This document shows positions 46,526-54,700 of a DNA stretch of 64,000 nucleotides, piece by piece. This stretch comes from Rariglobus sp041662485 (GTDB lineage: Bacteria; Verrucomicrobiota; Verrucomicrobiia; Opitutales; Opitutaceae): positions 1 to 64,000 of the forward strand of contig JBAZSJ010000025.1 in the NCBI GenBank assembly GCA_041662485.1. Reading direction: 5' to 3'. Within the stretch, counting starts at the first letter, position 1, and each line of letters begins with the position of its first letter. The position numbers and the translations under genes are program-made. The notes under the pieces were generated by a model. It did not search any database. It was not told the DNA's origin and worked only from the letters and a program-made list of their open reading frames with translations.

Positions 46526-46628
46526 GCCGAACCAGGCGCCACAGACAACGATCTGCACTGTCACGGAATGTGCTCCGAGCCGCACATTCCGCGCCAGCGC
46601 AGATCGCGTCTGACCTAAAGCGTTGGGC
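46526..46628 (+). other. attC site
   Basis: R'' GCCGAAC at 46526-46532 and R' GTTGGGC at 46622-46628, 103 bp. Arms CGATCTGCACTG/CAGCGCAGATCG, loop GTGCTCCGAGCCGCAC. Confidence 0.93.
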
Positions 46629-46634
46629 AAAAAT

Positions 46635-46991
46635 ATGAATTCTGACGCCACAGTAATCTGGGTTTTCATCGGCATCGTGGTAGCGATAATAGTCGTCATC
46701 ATTATAGCGCAAGGAGCTGCTGCAGCAAAAGCCGAAGAAGAAAGAAAGGCTCGTATCTACGCAAAATACGGCCACACGCCTCTCGCAGAAAAATTAGTCG
46801 ACCGGACTGTTTGGACCGGAGAGACAGCCGCCGAATTACTTGATTCACTTGGCGACCCGCTGGATATCGATCAGAAAGTATTAAAGACAAAAAAGAAAGA
46901 AATCTGGAAATACAATAGAACCGGAACGAACAGATACGGACTCAAAATCACTCTCGATAATGATCTAGTAGTCGGATGGGACCAGAAATGA
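46635..46991 (+). CDS. Cassette B12: membrane-anchored protein with an SmpA/DUF2845-like repeat
   Basis: One hundred and eighteen residues. One N-terminal hydrophobic segment (about 7-27) anchors a soluble domain. The domain contains VWTGETAAELLDSLGDPLDI followed by KKKEIWKYNRTG and LKITLDNDLVVGWD, the 'turn-helix-G-P then strand-strand' layout of BamE/SmpA- and DUF2845-like modules. The identity is a resemblance, not a firm assignment. ATG is six bases after R'. The attC that ends this cassette is split by the IS element. Confidence 0.7.
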   Translation: MNSDATVIWVFIGIVVAIIVVIIIAQGAAAAKAEEERKARIYAKYGHTPLAEKLVDRTVWTGETAAELLDSLGDPLDIDQKVLKTKKKEIWKYNRTGTNRYGLKITLDNDLVVGWDQK

Positions 46992-47001
46992 AAACAACGG
47001 A

Positions 47002-47016
47002 GCCCAACCAGCCACT
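47002..47016 (+). other. attC, R'' side, interrupted by the IS element
   Basis: GCCCAAC at 47002-47008 and spacer CAGCCACT end at the IS junction. The rest of this attC resumes at 48492. Confidence 0.9.
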
Positions 47017-47149
47017 GCTATGAAGACTGGAGAGTCAAGAAGTGAGTTGTGCCTTTGATATTACATTTTATAAAGAGTTCGTTTGTTTTATACAGATACC
47101 GCAGGTGGGGCTGGTGACTTGATGAGGGATACGTTTTCCGTCTCAAAAC

Positions 47150-47350
47150 GCGTGGGGCTGAAGAGCCCTCGGTTTAAACTGCTATCCGTCCGGTTTTCTC
47201 CGCCCGCAGGCGGACCAGGACATCATGATTAATGCAAAGAGGGAGACGGGAACAGGCAGTGCCATCTACAGATCGGGTTGGACCCAAGTGACTGGCCGCA
47301 CGTGCGCCGTTCCCGTCAAGTCACGGCCCCGCAGGTCTGCTGCGGGGAAA
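47150..47350 (-). ncRNA. Candidate bridge RNA of the IS1111 element, target loop matching attC
   Basis: A nine-base stem, GACGGGAAC (47245-47253) with GTTCCCGTC (47309-47317), closes a 55-base loop. The loop holds CTACAGA (47266-47272), identical to the attC side that starts at the core CT, and AGTGACTGG (47287-47295), complementary at 8 of 9 positions to CCAGCCACT on the other side of this insertion. CTGCTAT (47179-47185) equals the core CT plus the element's own end and is a donor-loop candidate. Read in the transposase direction, target loop precedes donor loop, as in known bridge RNAs. The RNA ends are estimates. Confidence 0.6.
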
Positions 47351-47360
47351 GAGTTTTTTT
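47327..47360 (+). terminator. Hairpin and T-run at the transposase 3' end
   Basis: CCCCGCAG and CTGCGGGG pair around GTCTG, followed by AAAGAGTTTTTTT on the plus strand. It could stop cassette transcription entering the element, or be the first hairpin of the bridge RNA on the minus strand. Confidence 0.5.
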
Positions 47361-48441
47361 AAAGAACGCAGGTCAGCCCCAGGCCGATCTTCTCGGCGGT
47401 GGTCTGGCCGGTAAACAACCGCCACAGGTCGATGGCCAGCCGCCTTGCGGCGGCCGTCGCCAGCTTTCTTCTTTGCCGGCCCGACAGGGCCGTCCGGTCC
47501 ACCAGCTTTTTGACCGGCGGATAGTCCGGCTGCCATCTCACCAACCGCCAGACCAGTTCCACCAACGCGCAACGGATCGCCCGGTTGCCACAGCGGTTGA
47601 TCGAGCCTTCGTGGCCCTTGCCGTCGGAGAGATGCACCCCTGGGCACAGTCCGGTGTAGCTGGCCACCTGCCTTCGGTTCTTGAACCGGTTCCAATCGAG
47701 GATTTCCCGGGCAAGCACGATCCAGGTCAACGCTCCGATCCCCCTCGGCAGATCCTTCGGCGCCTCCGCCTCCAGTTCCGCCCGCAGCCGCCGCTCCCGT
47801 GCGTCCAGATCGGCCGCCACCGCCTGCCACTCTGCCATCAGTTCCCTCAGCCATTCAGGCAGGGTTTCGGACAGCGCCGCCCATTTGGCCTTCTGCCACC
47901 AATACTTCGGCACCTCGTAGCCGTTGCCCATCAGCAGGCACCGGCCCCGGGCCTCCGCCATCCTCCTCTGCCGACTCAACTGTTCGCGCACCCGCACCTT
48001 GGCCCTCGCTTGCTCCTGCCCGGGCGTCGGCACCCTCACCACGCTCAGCAACCGGTGGTTGCCCCTCACGTAGCGGTCCAGCCGTTCGCACAACGCCAGC
48101 GCGTCGAGTGCGTCGGTCTTCTGCCGCTTCGCTCCCGACAGCTTTTGCGGCGCCACCACCACGTTGTCCGCTCCCAGAGCGGTCAGTTCCCGGTGCAACG
48201 GGTAGCCCATCACTCCCGCCTCGTAGCAACTGTGCACCTGGGCGCCACCCTCCACCATCCGCTTCACCCACACCAGCAGCCCCTCCTTCGTAAACTTCTG
48301 CGCCGGCTGCGGCCCCTGGTCTCCCAGCTGCCTCACCACCGTGATTTGCCTCGCATGCACGTCCATTCCCAACTTGACGATCACTCCCGCCTCGACGGAA
48401 GCACGCTGTTCTGTTCTGTTTGCATTTGTTGTATGTTTCAT
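47359..48441 (-). CDS. IS110-family (IS1111 group) DEDD transposase
   Basis: Three hundred and sixty residues. The N-terminal RuvC-like DEDD domain has Asp27 (LGMDVHA), Glu74 (CYEAG), Asp110 and Asp113 (KTDALDA). The middle is a coiled coil (about 150-225). The C-terminal Transposase_20 domain reads GIGALTWIVLAREILDWNRF and RRQVASYTGLCPG, followed by the serine-containing SDGKGHEGSINRCGNR segment that holds the nucleophile in this family. These enzymes recombine element and target guided by an RNA from the element. The gene is intact and opposes the cassette genes. Confidence 0.95.
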   Translation of the reverse strand: MKHTTNANRTEQRASVEAGVIVKLGMDVHARQITVVRQLGDQGPQPAQKFTKEGLLVWVKRMVEGGAQVHSCYEAGVMGYPLHRELTALGADNVVVAPQKLSGAKRQKTDALDALALCERLDRYVRGNHRLLSVVRVPTPGQEQARAKVRVREQLSRQRRMAEARGRCLLMGNGYEVPKYWWQKAKWAALSETLPEWLRELMAEWQAVAADLDARERRLRAELEAEAPKDLPRGIGALTWIVLAREILDWNRFKNRRQVASYTGLCPGVHLSDGKGHEGSINRCGNRAIRCALVELVWRLVRWQPDYPPVKKLVDRTALSGRQRRKLATAAARRLAIDLWRLFTGQTTAEKIGLGLTCVL

Positions 48442-48491
48442 ACGCCGTTAGGTTACTCCCTCGATCAACCCCCTCCGGCTTCATGTCATCT

Positions 48492-48575
48492 AGAGCCAAC
48501 GCGTGTGCTTGGCACTTCGGCGGCGGAGCCGCCTCGGGTGCCAAGCACACGCGTGGCTCATCTGTAACGTTCGGC
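48492..48575 (+). other. attC, L''-L'-R' side, interrupted by the IS element
   Basis: Arms AGAGCCAACGCGTGTGCTTG and CAAGCACACGCGTGGCTC surround GGCGGCGGAGCCGCC, followed by R' GTTCGGC at 48569-48575. Together with 47002-47016 it makes one attC. Confidence 0.9.
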
Positions 48576-48584
48576 AAAGAAAAC

Positions 48585-48908
48585 ATGAAATACGTAGCAC
48601 CAGCGGCGCTCGCGATCATCGCCCTATTTCAGGCTTTTGCTAGTTGGTGCGTAATTCAGATGGTTCAGCACCAAAGTGAGCATCACGCCCAGACGATTAT
48701 CGAACCTACGCTGCTATATGTAATCCTGGTTTTGGGCATCGTATTTGTGATCGGTTGCACAGCGCTCGAAATTTTCGGAAAGAAAGAAGGTCGGAATTGG
48801 CGATTTTTAGATTTAGGCGTGATCGGATTTACCGTTTATTCGATTCCAGCATCGATCATTTTATTCTATATCATCAAACCGTGGCTTCGTCAGATTCTCT
48901 ACCTATGA
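48585..48908 (+). CDS. Cassette B13: three-helix membrane protein
   Basis: One hundred and seven residues with hydrophobic segments at about 5-25, 41-61 and 76-97 and short polar loops (HQSEHHAQTI, GKKEGRNWRF). Membrane topology predicted from hydrophobicity; no family recognised. The ATG lies nine bases after R'. Its attC on the left is the one broken by the IS element, so transcription from attI would have to pass the inserted element and its T-rich hairpin to reach it. Confidence 0.65.
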   Translation: MKYVAPAALAIIALFQAFASWCVIQMVQHQSEHHAQTIIEPTLLYVILVLGIVFVIGCTALEIFGKKEGRNWRFLDLGVIGFTVYSIPASIILFYIIKPWLRQILYL

Positions 48909-48919
48909 AAAAAGACGGA

Positions 48920-49018
48920 GCCGAACCAGTCGTTACAGACAATTTCGAGCAGTGTCACAGTCGCGGCGGAGCCGCTTTGTGTGCCACCGCTCGAAATGTC
49001 TGATCTAAAGCGTTCGGC
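48920..49018 (+). other. attC site
   Basis: R'' GCCGAAC at 48920-48926 and R' GTTCGGC at 49012-49018. Arms ATTTCGAGCAGTG and CACCGCTCGAAAT around GGCGGAGCCGC. Confidence 0.95.
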
Positions 49019-49024
49019 AAAGAA

Positions 49025-49261
49025 ATGAAAAGCACACTCATTACCATTTGGTCGATTCTCGCGGTAAGCGGCGCGTCATTATATTATTGGTTTATGCATG
49101 GTTCTTGGAGCACGCATGGCAGCAGCCTTATCGAGCATGATGCTGTTCGCTTTGGTCCTGTTCCTATACTTATATCGGCAGGATGGTGTTTTCTTTTGTT
49201 CGTAGCATTGCTTCTTCCATTCAAAGGATTTTCTCAGAAAAAACCGAACCCACGCGGATGA
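49025..49261 (+). CDS. Cassette B14: small two-helix membrane protein
   Basis: Seventy-eight residues. Hydrophobic segments at about 4-22 and 46-65 are separated by a polar loop with several His and Ser (HGSWSTHGSSLIEHD). The C-terminus is basic (SQKKPNPRG). ATG is six bases after R'. The region from the stop codon to R'' (ACGCGGATGAATACC onward) recurs in the following non-coding cassette. No family recognised. Confidence 0.65.
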   Translation: MKSTLITIWSILAVSGASLYYWFMHGSWSTHGSSLIEHDAVRFGPVPILISAGWCFLLFVALLLPFKGFSQKKPNPRG

Positions 49262-49292
49262 ATACCACCAGTTTAGGAAATCAAACCATACC

Positions 49293-49390
49293 GCCGAACC
49301 AGGCGTTACAGACAACGACCCGCACTGTCACGCCGGCTGCTTCGCACCCGTCGCGCCAGCGCGTGTCGTGTCTGATCTAAAGCGTTCGGC
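49293..49390 (+). other. attC site
   Basis: R'' GCCGAAC at 49293-49299 and R' GTTCGGC at 49384-49390, identical to 42040-42137. Confidence 0.95.
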
Positions 49391-49552
49391 AAATCGGAAT
49401 TTCCAGAATACGAATTATCGAGACTGCCCGGAAAAGCTATCAGCCCGCTAAAAAATACAGCACCATCAGCCCAAAAAAAGAAGACTATCAGCCTGTATAA
49501 AAATCGAACCCACGCGGATGAATCTCTCCAGCTCACTAAATCAAACCACAGC
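49391..49552 (+). other. Cassette B15: no convincing gene
   Basis: The 162 bases between two complete attC sites contain no reading frame with a plausible start in the cassette direction. Its 3' third (CGAACCCACGCGGATGAAT, then TCAAACCACAGC) is homologous to the end of cassette B14. It is either a decayed copy or a cassette carrying only regulatory or RNA content. Confidence 0.6.
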
Positions 49553-49655
49553 GCCGAACCAGGCGCCACAGACAACGACCCGCACTGTCACGGATCGTGC
49601 TCCGAGCAGCACGCTCCGCGCCAGCGCGAGTCGTGTCTGACCTGAATCGTTGGGC
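49553..49655 (+). other. attC site, last of array B
   Basis: R'' GCCGAAC at 49553-49559 and R' GTTGGGC at 49649-49655, 103 bp. Beyond it lies 75 bases without a gene, including AAAAAAGGGGTCAGGCC, before the convergent DUF3999 gene. Confidence 0.93.
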
Positions 49656-49730
49656 AAAAAATAATGTGAGGGGCTAAAAAAGGGGTCAGGCCGAGTATTG
49701 TTGTATGCTAACCTGTCTCACTACCGCCAC

Positions 49731-51737
49731 TCACTTCTTGGTTTCGCCAGCCGCCGGCTTCGGAAGTAGCCGTGCAACGACCACCAGCAGGAGCACGCCC
49801 CAGAAGAATATCGTGCTGCTGCGGCCGGAAAACAGATCGAGCGCCGCCGCCGTCGGCGTCTCCGCCCCGAGCTTCGCCACGCCTTTCGGCGCACGCAGCA
49901 TTTGCGGCGCGACCAAGGCCAGATCGTAGCGCGGTGCCACCGCCTGCGGGTTACCGTAGATGATTTCGGGCGCGGTCGTTCCCGGCGCAGGCTTGAAGTA
50001 GAGTCGCGTAACACCCACCGCTCCGCGTGCGGAACTCAGCACGATGGGCGGATTGTCGTCGTTGTCCGCCTCCAGCGTCAGAACCGCGCCCGTCGTCCGG
50101 AAATCGAGCGGGAGAACCAGGTTCCCCGTCGTCGCCTGACCCGCCGTCGTCTGGCCGGGCTGGCGCGTCCATATCGTGTCGGCGAGGACGCGCGCGGATT
50201 TCTGGCCGCGGTCGTCCGTGAGTTCTTCGATGAGGCGCACGCGGCGCTGGAAAAGCGGCGTGAGCGAACCCACCACCACACGGCGCAGGGGGAGGCCAGC
50301 CTGGGGCAGCGTCAACGTCCACCGGCTCGTGCGCGGACGCCTGGGGTCGTCGTCCGATGTGATGACGGCGTCGAATTCGCGGCTCAGCGAGGTGGACTCG
50401 AGCAGGAAGGGAATCTGTTTCCCGTCGCTCACCAGGCGGATGTCGGCGAAGTCGGCCCGCGCCCGCGCCACGATGCCGAGGTCCAGTTCCAACTGCTGCA
50501 CGCCGTCGCCCGCGAGGACGACCGGCCGCTTGAATTTCCAGGCAAGCGTGTCGAGCGGCGCGCCCGCCAGCGGCACGCCGGCAAGGGCCTCGGGAGGCGC
50601 CTTGTAGTCGGGATTGACCGCAGGAGCCGCGACCACGACCACCGGAGTCGTCGCGGGGGTTGCGTTGGCGAAGGCCGCGAGATCGTAGCGGGGCGGCAAC
50701 GCAGCGGCGTTGCCAACGAGGAGCGTCCACGCGCCGGCTTGCTGCGCGTTGAAAACGATCGTGCGCGGCAGGCGGCGGGCCTGAATCGAGGACACAGGGA
50801 GGGGCGGGCTATCGCCGTTGTCCACGTGGAGGATGAGTTCGCGGGATGCGGAGGGGACGTTGAGCGTCAGCACGGCGGGCGCACCGGCGGTGGCATCCGG
50901 CCCGCGCGCGAGGGTGCCGCGGGCGATGACACGCTCCACCACAGTTTCGTTTTGAATCTGCCGCTCGGCCAGCGTGACCATGCGGCTGAAAACCGGCTCG
51001 TCCGAGGTAAACTCCAAGGAGGTGAGCGTCAGATGGGACGCGCCCAGATCGAGGGTCAGCACGGTCTCGCCGGAGAATTCCTCCCGCTGGCGGACCGTGA
51101 CCGGCTGCGACAAGGTGCGGAGTGGCACGACTGTCGCGGAAATATCAAGGCTCACGCCGGTGATGGCGAGCGGCGGGGTCTTGGTGTCGTCCAGCGTCAC
51201 GCGGACAAACGCCGCCGTCATCCGCCTGAGAGGGACCATCAACTGCGCGGCCCCGTTTTTGTGATACAGCGGAACGCCCGTGGCCAGGACCTGCCAGTCG
51301 TCGCGGCCCTTGGAAATTTCGATCTTGGCCGGCTTGAGAAAATCTCCCGGCGCAGTCTCAAGCCTCACCGCAGACAGCGGCTCGGCAGTGCCGGTGGTGA
51401 TCGTAATCACGGTCGCGCTGTCGTTCAGCCTCACGTCGTGGATCGCCGCCACCGTCCTGAAGCCGGCCGGCCTGGGCTGATTCAAAAAGCCGTAGGGCGT
51501 CTCCCGCCCCTGCGGATCAAGCAGGCGGATGTCGGCGAGATTGGGCACGGCCCCGTCAATCACCGCCGGCGCCAGCTCGATGCCGAGCATCCCCGACTGC
51601 TTCACCTCGAACGCGGCCCGCTGCCGCCATTGCGCTGGCTCGATCGCCTGCGCCGGCAGCGCCGCGAACACGGCGGCCGCCAGCAGCCACAGGCGGCGGG
51701 GCGTAAGATCAACGGGCGGACGGAGGAGCTTTTTCAT
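49731..51737 (-). CDS. DUF3999 family protein, exported and membrane-anchored
   Basis: Six hundred and sixty-eight residues. A signal peptide (WLLAAAVFAALPAQA) is followed by repeated beta domains with the discoidin/galactose-binding look of DUF3999 (WTLTLPQAGLPLRRVVV, and two 'GN..A..PRYDL' repeats) and a single C-terminal membrane helix (IFFWGVLLLVVVARLL). DUF3999 genes commonly sit next to DUF2339 genes, as here, which supports the assignment. The start overlaps the end of the DUF2339 gene by 29 bases. Function unknown; the bulk of the protein would be periplasmic. Confidence 0.87.
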   Translation of the reverse strand: MKKLLRPPVDLTPRRLWLLAAAVFAALPAQAIEPAQWRQRAAFEVKQSGMLGIELAPAVIDGAVPNLADIRLLDPQGRETPYGFLNQPRPAGFRTVAAIHDVRLNDSATVITITTGTAEPLSAVRLETAPGDFLKPAKIEISKGRDDWQVLATGVPLYHKNGAAQLMVPLRRMTAAFVRVTLDDTKTPPLAITGVSLDISATVVPLRTLSQPVTVRQREEFSGETVLTLDLGASHLTLTSLEFTSDEPVFSRMVTLAERQIQNETVVERVIARGTLARGPDATAGAPAVLTLNVPSASRELILHVDNGDSPPLPVSSIQARRLPRTIVFNAQQAGAWTLLVGNAAALPPRYDLAAFANATPATTPVVVVAAPAVNPDYKAPPEALAGVPLAGAPLDTLAWKFKRPVVLAGDGVQQLELDLGIVARARADFADIRLVSDGKQIPFLLESTSLSREFDAVITSDDDPRRPRTSRWTLTLPQAGLPLRRVVVGSLTPLFQRRVRLIEELTDDRGQKSARVLADTIWTRQPGQTTAGQATTGNLVLPLDFRTTGAVLTLEADNDDNPPIVLSSARGAVGVTRLYFKPAPGTTAPEIIYGNPQAVAPRYDLALVAPQMLRAPKGVAKLGAETPTAAALDLFSGRSSTIFFWGVLLLVVVARLLPKPAAGETKK

Positions 51738-54700
51738 GGGGCGAGAGGAAACGTTGATACACGAAGGAGGCCAGGATCGCGATGACCGCGACGACCGCGA
51801 GGGCCACGATGCGGTAGATCTGCTCGAGGTGGGCGAGATCGTGAAAAAACAGCTTGAGCAACGCCACGACCAGCAGGGCCATGGAGGCGTAGCGCGCCAT
51901 CGGATTCGTTTTCCAGACGCCGATGACCAGCAGACCGAACGCAAACAGCGCCCATGCGATCGTGTAGGTCATGTCGCGCGCCAGATTGCCCGAGAACTGG
52001 AACATCAGCGCCGAGCCGGTCGTGCTGAAGTAGTCGGCGATCTCGATGTTGAGCAGCAAAAACGCGAGGATCACCGCGCCCGCCCGCAGCACCGGAGGCA
52101 TGTCGAAGCCGAAGACTTTTTCGCGCGGCGTCTCCAGCAGGCGAGCGCCCGTAAGGAAACAGACGGCGGCCAGCCCGTAGGTGTAGAAATACCAGTTGAA
52201 AATCGGTGTCGCCGCGCGCGGATGGTAGTCCAGCACGGCCGGGTTGAGCGCGAGCCGCGCAAAGACCGCCGCCAGCAGCGCCACGCCCACCGCGCGAAGA
52301 CCGGCATGTGGCACGCGCTGGAACAGCCACAGCAACGCCGCGCCCTCCAGCGCCCAGCCAAGTGTGCGCCATTCTCGTGAAAATTGTATTGGGATGATCA
52401 GCGTGATGAACAGCAGCGCCACGCCGCCAAACCACGCCAGCCGTTCGAGCCGCTGCGGATGCTCCGCCGGCAGCGAACGCAGCACGATCACGAGGCTCGC
52501 CAGCGCGGGCACGGCAAACGCCGCCGGCAGCAGGCCCATGAAATCATTGGGAAACGCGAGCTGCACCGCGCGGTAGACAAACCAGAAGTGCATCGGCGCA
52601 CCCAACGCCGCCACCACCCACGGACCGCGAACACCGGAGAGGGTTTTCCGGAAAACAAACGGGAAGAGCGCGAACACCGCGTAGAAGCCGACATTCCAAG
52701 CGATCACCATTCCCGCGCCGTCACCGGCGTGAAAGCGGGTCGCGAGCCACGCGCCTTGCACCGCCAGCACGCCCGCGAGCGCGGCGGCCGGAAGCCATTC
52801 CAACACGAGGATCTTCGCCAGCCCGAGCGTCAGCGCGACCAGCAGCAGCGCCAGCCCAAAGACCGGAGCCGGATTCGCCAGCGGCAGCCGCAGGATCACC
52901 ATCACGAGCAGCGTGAACGGCAGCAGCGCCGACATCGCGGGCAGATGAGCGCGGGGATCACCGGGAAGCCCCGCCAAAAACGGGGAGCCGGCGGCCTTTT
53001 CCGTCAGCTTGGGCCCGAAGCGGCGGACAAGAAAGAGTCCCGCCCCGAAGAACAGCAGCGCGAATCCCGCCAGCATTCCCAGCAGCGCGAACGGCGCGGT
53101 GATATCCATCGGTATGCGGAAAATCCACGCGCCCATCGCCAGCAGGGTCAGCACCAGCACCGCCGCCACAGAGACAAGCGACGCCGTAAAGAACGCCAGC
53201 ACGATGGCGATCAGGTCCAGCAACAGCACGCACGGCCACACGAGCCAGGAGACCGTCTCGAACTTGCACACCGCGCCCAGCACGAGCAGCAGGGTGACGG
53301 GCGCGGCCAGTTGCGCCCACGAGGGCGAGGCGAATTCCGGCCGCAGGCGGCGCATCACCAGCGGCAGCACCGTGTGCAGGACCGCAAAGCCAAGGAAGCC
53401 TCCGAGCGCCCACGGCATCAGCGGGATGGTCAGGTGCTTCCCCACCCACACCGCGAGCAACGCGAACGCCGCCATACCGAGGAAAAGCTGGGCCTTGGCG
53501 AACTTCAGCTCCCGCAGAACCACGGTGAGCAGCAGCAACTCCGCCGCCAGAATGAGCGCAAACATCACCGCCGGATGCGCGGCAAACGCCGCGAACCGCA
53601 GGAAATAAAACGCGAAGCCCAGCATCACAAACGGCGCCGCCACCGCCGTGAGCGCGAACGACTCCGCGTCCCTCCCGAGCAGGCGCACCAGCGCGAACAC
53701 CCCGGCGAACAAAACCGTGAACCCGAAAAATCCGCCCAGCGCCCACGGCAGCAACGGCTCCGTGAGATGGCCGGTTGTCCAGCATCCGAGAAACACAAAC
53801 ACCAGCGCGCCCGCGACCATCTGTGCTTTCACCAACGCTTCCTCGATCAGCACGACGGCGAGCAACAGCAGTTCGGCGAACAGCACGAAGAGGAACAGCA
53901 GTCCCGGACGTTCCCCGAGCGACGGAAAGTCCAGGAAGTAAAATGCGTAGCCGAAGGAGACGAACGGCGCCGCCAGGGCGGTGTAGGCGACCGGCGCGGC
54001 GGTCCGTCCGAGTCGGCGCAGCAGCGCCAGCGTGGCAATGAACAGAGCGCCGAAGCCAAGACACACGCCCATCGCGATGAAGACCTTGTCGGCGGCAAAA
54101 AATTCTCCCGTCCACCTCAACAGCATCACCAGTGTTCCGCCCGCGCCCAGCGGCACGAGGAAGTGCCAGCGCCGGTGCATCGCCACCGCCACGAGGCCGA
54201 GGTCGAGCAACGCCACATACCCAAAGAGCGCGAGTGGATTATCCACCGCCTTCCCGAGCAGCACCGGCGTGACAAATCCGCCGAGCATGCCCAGCACCGC
54301 GACCACCTTCGCCTCCATCCGCACGGCCAGCAAAAACGCCACGCCGGTGATCAACACCATGAGTCCAAATGTCGGCAACGGACCAAAGAACGGAAACTTA
54401 TAGACGGCATGACAGGCGAAAGTAACCGCATACAGGCTCACCACGCCCGCCGCGCACAACGTCTGCGCCGTGACCGCGTAACGGCTGCGCGCGAGCCGCA
54501 CGCCGCCCACGACCAGCCCCACGCTCACGAGGTAGCCGATCGCCACCCGCACCTCGGGCGGAATCAGATCGTGCTCGAAGGAGTATTTCACGAAGAACGC
54601 GACCGCCAGGAAGAGCGCGAAGCCGCCGATCCACGCGAACAGCTTCACGCCCATGAACAGCTCCCAGTTGATCAAGGGCTCCCGCGGCACGACGGGCTCG

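Larger units (their letters stand above)
47017..48491 (-). mobile_element. Complete IS1111-group (IS110 family) element inserted in an attC
   Basis: About 1475 bp. A CT dinucleotide occurs at both junctions (47015-47016 and 48490-48491), matching the core used by IS110 recombinases, and there is no longer target duplication. Subterminal inverted repeats ATGAAG (47020-47025) and CTTCAT (48479-48484) fit the IS1111 group. The element carries one transposase gene and a 342-base non-coding region on its 3' side. Exact ends are defined by comparison with copy 1 and with uninterrupted attC sites. Confidence 0.9.

Noticed and set aside
1..48491. A 48-kb composite transposon bounded by the two IS copies
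   Set aside because: Each copy sits in its own attC by the same site-specific rule, and the DNA between them includes ordinary chromosomal genes, so independent insertions explain the arrangement better.
41686..49655. Regularly spaced repeats as a CRISPR array
   Set aside because: The repeats are about 98-103 bp, palindromic, vary in the middle and separate protein-coding genes; they match attC structure, and no cas gene is present.
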